Positions 59,001-64,000 of a stretch of 64,000 nucleotides of DNA are shown here, in pieces (position 1 is the stretch's first letter; the number at the start of each line of letters is the position of its first letter). The stretch is taken from the IMG/VR virus record IMGVR_UViG_3300046169_000109, positions 1 through 64,000 of that record; one strand, 5' to 3'. The notes under the pieces were generated by a model. That model was not told the DNA's origin, made no database searches, and was given only the letters and a program-made list of their open reading frames with translations. Origin of the DNA: a virus. The position numbers and the translations under genes were made by a program.

Positions 59001-61976
59001 CTCGATCGATGGGTGGATAACTTTAGTTAAAAAGTTTTGATACTCAGTTTTAACCGCAGAATCAACATTGCGACCAGCAAGAAGACTAGCCCATTGATAA
59101 GAAAACCACTCTTCCGCGCGTACCATAGGAGTCATACGCTTAGCATTCCAAGCACGATCAACCTGTGATTTTTGAGACTCATCAAGCTGGCTGTACTTAG
59201 CGTCAGGTACTTTTAATGTGTATTGAGAAAATGCATCTTTTTGAGCATCTACACCGACAGCTTCATAGATCTCCATAAGCTGATCCTGAGAAATCATCAG
59301 CTCGCGAGCAAGGTGACCAGCTTCGTGTAAAAATACACCTAATGGATCTTGGCCAATTTTATTGCGGTTTAAATAGATCGCATAAGTACCGGTTTCATTA
59401 TCCTTATGGAAAGATCCTTCCATCTCTTTATCCGCAAATGGTGTGCGGTCAGCAACGACGAGTTTTAATTTACTCATCACTTCAGGATTCAATGCATAGA
59501 ACCGAGACATTAAATCGGTAAGGACTGCGGTTGCATTCTTCTTATCCTCCGCATTGGCATAGTTGCCCTCATTGATGACATGAGCGGCTGCACCCTGTGC
59601 ATTTTTGTATGAGCTAAACTGGTTCCTAAAACCTGCGAGGTTTACAACACCGGTCTGTCCAGACTCTGTGTTTTTTACCTCCTCATAGTCAAAAGGTGTG
59701 TTGCTTACATCAATCTTAGTCGTCGGAGATACTTGATAGGCAGCACCCGCTAAACCTGGCCCGAGACCGATGATACCTTCAGCAGCAATAGCATTGGTAT
59801 CCCACGCTTCGCCAGGTTCTTTACTCCACGCCTGACCAACAAATTCACCAGCCATACCAAGGGTAGCATCGGCCGCGATATCAGCAGCGGCATTACCCGC
59901 ACGCTGGAATTTTGTAAATTTAGGAGCTGTAGCTTGAGACCTTTTCCATGCAGCTGCATCTAGGAGCTTTCCTCCCTTGATCGAGCCTCCGACATGATTC
60001 ATAGCGCCTGATATGCGACCACCAAGCATACCTGACATAGCATCAAATAATGCAATAGGTACGCCCTTCTTAAGAGCACGGTCTTTTATCTTTTCCCGAA
60101 CGGATTCATTATTCCATGCAGCTGCAAAGACCTTCGGGTTTTGCCAATCAACACCCAGCTTTTGCATGCCTTCTAATACCATACCGGAATATTCAAGGAC
60201 TAAGGATGCAACACCCCAATTCAATCGAGCAGCAACACCGGCAGATCCTAACGCTCCGCCAGGAATAGGAGTAAGCGCTCCTGCGACGGCTGCGGTAGTG
60301 ATTGTCTTAGCACCCGTTCTTAAATACGCGGGGAGGAAAGATGCCATAGACTCCGTAAATAGCTCAGGAATAGCACCGGTATTTTCAAATAATAAATTAC
60401 TTATCGAATCCCAAAGACCTTTGGATTGATAGGATTGAAACTTTTGAGATGCAGAACCCACAGGAATCTCTCCAAACTCCGAAGCGGCCTGTATGAATTT
60501 TTCAATGTCCGATTGATCAGCAGCATTAAGGAAAAAGTCGCTCGCGTATTTACTCATTTCATTGAGTTTGAGACCGCGATCTACACTGTCTCCCATGCGT
60601 GCGAAAAAGCCCTTCTTTTCATTCTGCTCAACAAGCTCGTCAGTAAGTCCAAACTCTGCAGCTAACCCAAGAGATTTAGTAAAGACTGCCTGAGCCTCAT
60701 CCATCTTCTTCTTAAGAGCTGGGTCCTGATTACCAGCAAGCCATTTAATCTGTTCATTTTCGTAATTTAAATAAGCTCCACGGGTAGCCTCTAAAATTTT
60801 AGCAACTTGCAAGCGCTCATCACCACCAAGTGCGAGAAAGGCTTGCTCGATAGGTACACCTCGATATTCCTCGATACCCATCTTTTTCATTTCACCGATA
60901 TCGAGCAAATCGACATCGCTACGGCTCATGCCTATAGGTCGGCCATCGAGCAATCCAGATTGTGAAAATAATATACCTTTGTCCCGAAGCTTGCGTTCTT
61001 TGGCGATATGCTCGCGACGAGACAATATGCCCTGCGTATCTCCGCGCATGGCTGCAGATAATCTTTCGGACTGACGCTTTTGATTACTACCGCTTAAATT
61101 ATCAATCGGTACACTTGTTCGTGGATCAGTCTTATCCAAATTGGATAATCCAAACCCGCTGTACATAGGTTCCTCAAAATCAAAACTGTCTAAGTAAGCA
61201 TTTAAATCTTTATTCTTACCTGTAGACTTGCGACCTGATTTTGCGGCTTTTGACAATCGGCCCTGTGGAGTATTACCTCTGGCCTTAAGCTCTTCATCGA
61301 GTACTTGTTTCGCAGGTAATGGGATGTTAGTTAGCTGCTCAAGCCGTTTAATTTTATCGTTCTTATATGTATCCGCTATACCCGTATAATGGTCACGCTC
61401 TGACCTAAACCTGCGATACTGATCACGCAGACCGTTAGGGCTGCTCCATACCTGAAAACCTTTTAGAGTTTCTCCAGCCCTAATCTTTTCATCAGATGCT
61501 CCGAGCCATCCATCTTCTTGCTGGCTAGTAGCCAAAAGATTTTGTTCCATCTCATCAAGTGCAGAGATAAAACCTTCGTCATCATCAAAGTCTCCAAACC
61601 CTCCAACACTTTCAAAAAATGGTTTGAGCTTATTGCTCATGAAATCGTCGTAATTCGACTTTCTCTTGCTAGCTATTTGATTAGCTGAGCTAGCATAGCT
61701 GTTTATATATTTATAATCCTCTTTTGCTTTGTCATATGTATCAAGCTCATCATCTGAGAATACATTAAAACTCTGCTGAGCAGGTGTCTGCTGAGGCTGT
61801 TCGTAATATTGAGGCTGAGCAAAAGTCTGTGGGTCTTGCTGAATCGGACCACCAAAAGGCTGGTAAGGCTTTGGGCTAGGTTTACTTAAGAACTTACTAA
61901 GTCCAAATGAATCGTCGTTTCCTTCGGGCTTATAATCGTCTGCTCCGAGATCAAGACCTGGAAAATTATCAGGCAT
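50055..61976 (-). CDS. giant polyvalent virion protein, 3973 aa
   Basis: A very long protein with a Gln/Pro-rich N-terminus and two zinc-protease motifs, HEAGH (884-888) and HELMH (1862-1866). An Ala/Lys repeat (about 1720-1735) and long helical linkers follow. About residues 3370-3600 contain NPAFLIPNFFRDLQTAYIHL and a hydrophobic segment (IGGIVLASMLVNLFNRLI), resembling the LPD38-type domain of polyvalent proteins. Such proteins are packaged and injected with DNA, combining enzyme domains. An N4-type virion RNA polymerase was considered but no polymerase motif was seen. Confidence 0.7.
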   Translation of the reverse strand: MPDNFPGLDLGADDYKPEGNDDSFGLSKFLSKPSPKPYQPFGGPIQQDPQTFAQPQYYEQPQQTPAQQSFNVFSDDELDTYDKAKEDYKYINSYASSANQIASKRKSNYDDFMSNKLKPFFESVGGFGDFDDDEGFISALDEMEQNLLATSQQEDGWLGASDEKIRAGETLKGFQVWSSPNGLRDQYRRFRSERDHYTGIADTYKNDKIKRLEQLTNIPLPAKQVLDEELKARGNTPQGRLSKAAKSGRKSTGKNKDLNAYLDSFDFEEPMYSGFGLSNLDKTDPRTSVPIDNLSGSNQKRQSERLSAAMRGDTQGILSRREHIAKERKLRDKGILFSQSGLLDGRPIGMSRSDVDLLDIGEMKKMGIEEYRGVPIEQAFLALGGDERLQVAKILEATRGAYLNYENEQIKWLAGNQDPALKKKMDEAQAVFTKSLGLAAEFGLTDELVEQNEKKGFFARMGDSVDRGLKLNEMSKYASDFFLNAADQSDIEKFIQAASEFGEIPVGSASQKFQSYQSKGLWDSISNLLFENTGAIPELFTESMASFLPAYLRTGAKTITTAAVAGALTPIPGGALGSAGVAARLNWGVASLVLEYSGMVLEGMQKLGVDWQNPKVFAAAWNNESVREKIKDRALKKGVPIALFDAMSGMLGGRISGAMNHVGGSIKGGKLLDAAAWKRSQATAPKFTKFQRAGNAAADIAADATLGMAGEFVGQAWSKEPGEAWDTNAIAAEGIIGLGPGLAGAAYQVSPTTKIDVSNTPFDYEEVKNTESGQTGVVNLAGFRNQFSSYKNAQGAAAHVINEGNYANAEDKKNATAVLTDLMSRFYALNPEVMSKLKLVVADRTPFADKEMEGSFHKDNETGTYAIYLNRNKIGQDPLGVFLHEAGHLARELMISQDQLMEIYEAVGVDAQKDAFSQYTLKVPDAKYSQLDESQKSQVDRAWNAKRMTPMVRAEEWFSYQWASLLAGRNVDSAVKTEYQNFLTKVIHPSIERFTGGESTGGSKEQQFDLNQLILGKMGFTPNGFSKDTGPSFGQYYHERPGMAQEFFAKETPIQQMGDEEALNSLMRKIAVIKGVQGEAQAKKIAEGVNKILGKKLLPTEMSAYTDTELGNVQENIVANRVSLGDDVATGEVYKTLKGKDAERGAEQLLNKESETKTENVVDILDKDKRVASAKENLKEVESELSSVEKQFKTSKDRVERKRIGKKVVESRKRAKSSREQLASAKKEATRAQNLPKEKPVKDDSPEGVAREITNRAKRGEAVVSQEDRVISSINEVQNLLPSANIKESSGKFSLTTRLPGTRRSGPAQKFDTREAAEKAQKEFYAAEREKLKTVSEKVTAMSKLVLDQKAFEKRAEEAKKKLLEETNGQEGDISYGQIIAEIMDLNALQDSAIFSSALAGVGLADVSSLKAASAEMVRQAFVEYEQRVEFATGAISTRIAELERSKEAILNPTALGAKQAKDYKYSHKIVVVINRFGNKVQYREWDGSKFGPKKSAERSAKGSKDKKEGDYIQRYNDKYHKYLAKEYKAAKAVAEKEKGLNPKFIQYKQNLNQGAPKQSAKTKAPAKTKAPAPAKQEETKAKPEATKEEPKKTELTKEQKAELADINKKLKMLKQYLHAIEPEKTTIDWKDVPHFNYYKYVGPGRAPTKENGGFKTENFEKYTLGQLASSGRDTAIWHKKKGRWEEVGGVSDSQSYLFKYTNWRLWEGSNTQPKAKAKAKAKAKAKAKTEDSEKSPEPETAQIDEIQGKDGNVISADPVSSLKEKALIKSRSEVSKYDGTKQKAQGGISSGDALDILINTGSELEKALASRLKKSNKIKNLRVGFINDSNSKDRGTYFYKKDAEIGGVVIYPGGTGLTLLHELMHAITVPESTNYIRKGSTVTFSDKNMQKLYDAWKKARAGWMSDKSIRPKQDSFGNPITEKQIPNYLTRFDEFLAMLYTDKELQNFLTKVESDSGSNKSLFSEILDAISSILNFDSKGRTLLEESLNAMDSFVESQSDQQDPTALGSGIDKTQAFNPFINGRKLTDKLSWFGGKTVQEYVNMLDAVRASVAMPEGVGTNRYTDKDRLFFQSEKGTPIASMMLFRLREMDKKAGKNYRDLVNGDIDRVMLSEMAVYELATGRGLEILDDRDFRGSKQQRYHQILELRASEIAKDIAEYEQLLEKTDDPKERARIERMLNGYDDELETTGAIKPGKDVKGARIPGLRQKLAALYFDYDEIGAFQGEETGGYFAKIHGGKQWTETLTEFLFYKEKLDAIDKITDIWESDIAEDMGVANRRKPDESKSEPGWTGDLQAWNKLTADERRLFIAKELRKIEGVEDAYEEAKKKYEDLRDKAKSEFEEVVSEKIAEETTQAAKAWGADVASPDEYEFFALGELDTQTVKSGKGHGSFARGSADQGIAVLDLFAASRAEDFSPSRTTFGTGSGSEQMSPDIARSLENKRSQAMEKALAEEFNSEKYQDIPAYEITKPDGKKLKVKRVKGLWKKGNGHVLPKNLESRARDQFLIDNPEIESRARQQVALMDAQATSGISSGNSVSPVQFVEYLLSQIKTKKFNPKSDNALKKAVLSLQYEPSSEVNGDNYKQLPGGPAGGIVPYVWADFIKEAYKLLNIKEDPTFVASKNPKKSGWKNLSEEVRRTVVLDSGKSTQISETNTLWSNGVPDIDTAVKQVKPIIQAVYDAGRVRLADGRGFDETETSKNSSNATNVLQRNTIDNSIEDFIREDAPEGVLDNMETDDSGFKGVQKGDGVSGEAVDSKQIDKIEDIKLNDPVSFRGPDFTLDPLNDKISQALSGTETNQKLFNLKKDGKALSLEKIMREFRTDEVFWNAFDMPMPPAQKYLIYKWAKDLKQHPNYPKLKVRVMDPGTSSLSSGISDDSIGATRILTSLANKFGLGESGRQDLKNYFAKHKESFSKDGVIAAALDSARPSTRIISNALKDLGIEDKGLLDALDVKGLWQQYFGKTDEVVRQAHLRFIEPIEDALADHGITNEQWGKYLIARAAPSRNDHIKKLYLEYLKDAKDEHKEAIQEMIDKNGDRMSGVSTELAIEVVQTMEKDKNFLAFLKDERNPLQKFYEFNREGLRHRSANGLMKNDQDGGINEELAMVTASSSFDWKKQGGSAFMYQFNGADNAYSYAPMQGFEGETQTLFDNERAYEIGGKSSTAAGRAWDMPKHKFLFKGSFGRLGENAVAPDPKMVFPVAQSQYYEGAILGQKNTVSNAFGTAFEILRTVAYHGKEVVGDSLPLLDLNSIPGGKDILNKIEKDPTIIEAARELFEGKDAVFKKEFRRVDVKKHYEIKTEKLVVGDQKIDGLVMARREINREFQNNPLVFTYRKNGEPFYIEMQNNERGMRFASSVKNLRYETLPKFLSGVNAVTRFMASMFTSKNPAFLIPNFFRDLQTAYIHLTEDDKKEFAKNVFSYKRLKGFMGGILNVEQRKARGEATLLDDFPTDRKEANEYAKKILANKDYEKMYQFAVQAGAKVGYFRNKPVTEMIEDLQKMQKKGKKNKKSERNMLRHAVDTFDSINTAVENTVRMSAFWSAIENGRTVHEAANISRNVTVDFNQKGTMTQTFGAFFVFFGASMNSMDRMIQTFHKRGLKGSRNLIGGIVLASMLVNLFNRLIDDDEDEDEPGYDRISSYRRDTTALISMPGKENTGYVGIPLALGYNMFWTMGQTAMDVFAKYAMGRGGSGPMDFISRNMAATLNSFNPVGGAGLGTAFIPTPVKPFYELSANKNFMDAPIRMEDRPFEAPKPAHMMDPKRTQEHWNALSKSINEFMGGSDQVKGSFSGIFGADPLKSLDDSDMKWDISGSQIEHLLLGYSGGPGQILNAAFGGLLWPGLPGTSEDYGKFDANKMPITNRFYRSSTSNASTKNTYYQIRTANKTAERAVKAAKVAGPKEYAYTQQEMKDLLTLSSSVKYADALKSKIRAQKSKIESSKAFTQDQKLQRIADLEKKEHAAYVAVIKKAQALGIS
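56784..56838 (-). repeat. hexanucleotide repeat (Lys-Ala codons)
   Basis: About eight CTTAGC-type hexamers encode alternating Lys-Ala in the giant protein; likely to vary in length by slippage. Confidence 0.75.
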
Positions 61977-61991
61977 GTCAAAAGACTCAGG

Positions 61992-64000
61992 TTACGAGCC
62001 GAAGTAATTAGTGTAATACGGAGATTTTTTTGAAGCTGTTACGAATTGCTGCTGTCTACGCTTACGCTCATCTTCTTCCTCGCTTGAGTCCATTATGTCT
62101 TGAAAAGGATCTCCAGATTTAGAGTTATTTATACCCTGCATAACGACTGAGCGCTCTTTCATTGCTTGAGGGCTGCGGGGATCGTGCATAACCCCATAAG
62201 TACCGTCGTTTCGTTTACCGTAGGTTGGTGCGGTCTGGTTGTGATAAGCTTTGGTGTCCGCAATATTCTGAGCCTTAGATTTTTGCATGTTGGTCAGTTG
62301 AATCTGAGAATTAAGCTGGTTAATCCGTTTCGCTTCATCCAGGTCGCGCATAGATTTGATCTCGTTGTAATCTTGCTGTGCATTTTCAGCGGTATATGCA
62401 GGTTTGGATTTGAACGGGTCTTGCGGAGGAAGTACTGATTCCGGCTCGTCCAAAGTAGGCTGCTTTGGGAACCTTTCATTAGCCGTCATCTCTACGGGCA
62501 TACCCGGAGGGGGTTGGATCATGTAGTTCTTTTTACGCATCACATCATGAACGCTGGGTGCGTTTAATGTGGCGAGTCTGTCATTTTTAAACTTATCGTG
62601 AACCGTGGGAGTGGGAGCCGGTTCTTGATTTGGGCGAGGCGCTGACTCAGCTTGAGATGCAAGTCTGTCGGCATTAATCTCCTGCTGTCTGTCCTGCATT
62701 CTTTGATCCATCAAAGCTTTTCTCTCGCGAGATTTTTCTCCGTACCGAGACTGCCAATCATCATAGGCTTTATCAGCGTTAGCTCTTCTTTCTAATTTTG
62801 CTGTTCTGTCGGCATTAATCTCCTGCTCGTTGTCTTGAGCCCTTTTCACCGCGTTGTCATAGAAAGCGTTTGCCGCTGCAGCTGGATCTTCCATGCTTAC
62901 GGGAGCCGGAGCAGGAGCCGGAGCCGGAGCAGGAGCCTGCGCCATAGGAGCTTGAGGAGCCGGAGCAGGAGCCGGAGCCGGAGCAGGAGCCTGCGCCATA
63001 GGAGCTTGAGGAGCCGGAGCCTGCGCCATAGGAGCTTGAGGAGCTGCGGCTGCTGGCTCGTCTAAATTTATTTTGCCAAGATTTAAAGCCTGTACGAACT
63101 TGATCTTCTCTTGATCAGTCCAATTATTCGGGCCTTTTTTAGCCATTTCATGCTCTGGATTATTTACGGTCCATTGCATCATATTCTCAAAATTATTATC
63201 GACCGTAGACCGGCGATCGCGACCCATACGAGTTAACTCTCTTTGGTTTTCGCGAGCGGCGTCTGCGACAAATGCACGAGAATCCATGTCGAGATCCTGT
63301 TTAGCCCGCATTCTTGCGTCGCTATAATTTCTGAAAGGTTTTTCCCGACCTGCTACATCTAAAAAACGGTCGGTTTGTGCGGTTACTCCTTCGGTTCCAA
63401 ATAAGAAAGGATCGTTCTGGGCTTGCGCATTTTGCATGCGAAGCATGCGGGCTTCGGGATCTCGGTCGAGTGCAATTGCCTGGGCTTGAGCTTTCTGCTC
63501 TTCCTTTTCGGCACGCATCCGCTCAAATTCTTTTTTATCTTCTCTGTCTTTTTTCTCTTCGTCAGATTCCTCAGACTTTATCCCTGCTTCTTCTTGCGCT
63601 TGCTCCTTCCTCCAAGGCTCCGCGTATGTGCCGTTGGCTAGAGGTACGAAGCCGTAGGGTCCGTATAAAAACTGCTTGAAACCACTTTCGACAGTACCGT
63701 TCCAAGGCATCTTATCGGCTAGTGATCTAATCGCAGCGGCACCAAAGCTATCCCCCGCTTCTGTTATAATTTCTTGAACTCCTTTACCTCCACTAACCAC
63801 TTTTTTGTAGTGATCAAAAGCTCGGAAAAGATCCTGATCGCTTCCCAGAGCTTTACCAAATGCTTCGTGAGCTACCCTGTCGCCGTCTATATCAGCGGGT
63901 AAGAAGGGACCTCTTTCGTATAACTCCGAAAATCCTCCAGATCTGCTTCCGTCAGGCTGTTTCTGGCCAAGATCGAGCTCTCTAAGCTCTTCAACTATTT
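61992..64000 (-). CDS. large virion protein, partial (start off the right edge)
   Basis: The frame is open past the window end, so the true start lies beyond 64000; a GTG at 63800 is only an internal candidate. At least 669 residues. The N-terminal visible part (FRAFDHYKKVVSGGKGVQEI) is followed by a charged helical region, a low-complexity Pro-Ala region (about 62,890-63,060, PAPAPAPAPQAPMAQ) and a helical C-terminus. Its place before the giant gene suggests an internal virion protein. No enzyme motif seen. Confidence 0.65.
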   Translation of the reverse strand, partial: IVEELRELDLGQKQPDGSRSGGFSELYERGPFLPADIDGDRVAHEAFGKALGSDQDLFRAFDHYKKVVSGGKGVQEIITEAGDSFGAAAIRSLADKMPWNGTVESGFKQFLYGPYGFVPLANGTYAEPWRKEQAQEEAGIKSEESDEEKKDREDKKEFERMRAEKEEQKAQAQAIALDRDPEARMLRMQNAQAQNDPFLFGTEGVTAQTDRFLDVAGREKPFRNYSDARMRAKQDLDMDSRAFVADAARENQRELTRMGRDRRSTVDNNFENMMQWTVNNPEHEMAKKGPNNWTDQEKIKFVQALNLGKINLDEPAAAAPQAPMAQAPAPQAPMAQAPAPAPAPAPAPQAPMAQAPAPAPAPAPAPVSMEDPAAAANAFYDNAVKRAQDNEQEINADRTAKLERRANADKAYDDWQSRYGEKSRERKALMDQRMQDRQQEINADRLASQAESAPRPNQEPAPTPTVHDKFKNDRLATLNAPSVHDVMRKKNYMIQPPPGMPVEMTANERFPKQPTLDEPESVLPPQDPFKSKPAYTAENAQQDYNEIKSMRDLDEAKRINQLNSQIQLTNMQKSKAQNIADTKAYHNQTAPTYGKRNDGTYGVMHDPRSPQAMKERSVVMQGINNSKSGDPFQDIMDSSEEEDERKRRQQQFVTASKKSPYYTNYFGS
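62890..63060 (-). repeat. Pro-Ala low-complexity coding repeats
   Basis: Repeated APAPAPAPQAPMAQ codons, including two near-identical blocks; unstable in copy number. Confidence 0.75.

Noticed and set aside
50055-61976. N4-type virion RNA polymerase in the giant protein
   Set aside because: Size fits, but no T7-like polymerase motifs were recognised, and two HExxH motifs and an LPD38-like end point to a polyvalent protein. A search could overturn this.

Overview
The window is a 64 kb piece of a temperate, tailed double-stranded DNA phage (or an integrated prophage). It carries a portal protein, an N4-gp56/DUF4043-type major capsid protein, a scaffold, podovirus-like adaptor and nozzle candidates, a tyrosine integrase beside an attP-like tRNA-Leu fragment, and its own replication genes. 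No tail tube, sheath or tape-measure gene is recognisable, and the virion module contains a 3,973-residue polyvalent protein, so a podovirus-like particle is the best guess. No terminase large subunit or endolysin was recognised. Genes run off both edges, so the genome is longer than the window. The host is not identifiable from sequence alone. Shine-Dalgarno (SD) sites on many plus-strand genes show that it uses them, while most late genes have none.

Layout. (1) 1-6,525, minus strand: about 17 small, tightly packed early or accessory genes, mostly unknown, including a DUF932 protein and a GP88-like cysteine-rich protein. (2) 6,526-8,560: control region with a three-way-junction-forming sequence, direct repeats, an HNH-like gene, three ribbon-helix-helix repressor candidates, palindromic operators and an AT-rich iteron region that may be the origin. 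(3) 8,563-22,839, plus strand: recombination, replication and accessory genes. These are a RuvC-like nuclease, a GNAT/XF1762-like protein, a ParB-like protein, an NrdR-like zinc ribbon, a sigma region-4 protein, an SF2 helicase, tRNA-Ala(TGC) and tRNA-Thr(GGT), a split DUF2800/Cas4-like nuclease, family A DNA polymerase, dNMP kinase, primase-helicase (with clustered indels) and a PD-(D/E)XK nuclease. (4) 22,711-24,659: lysogeny module with minus-strand HTH genes, the attP-like region and the integrase. (5) 24,645-64,000, minus strand: virion and lysis genes, read from the right as virion proteins, giant protein, portal, fibre genes, lysis pair, scaffold, capsid, adaptor and tail proteins. Two plus-strand genes (41,823-42,204) interrupt this block.

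The most unusual signal is an 11-nt box, AACCACACACC, found 16 times and only between 713 and 23,509. It normally sits 2-15 nt upstream of a start codon that has no SD. At five leaders a stable hairpin or multi-branched structure ends 9-12 nt upstream of the box, and three of those hairpins share the loop CTGCAA. It is absent from late genes. This looks like a phage-specific leader for early and middle gene expression. Other notable signals are a nuclease whose predicted catalytic and Fe-S ligands are divided between two genes separated by a small membrane-peptide gene, a candidate unimolecular spanin, a duplicated LamG-fibre/small-protein cassette, and a recurring CCAACCGGTTGAG-like element near late genes.
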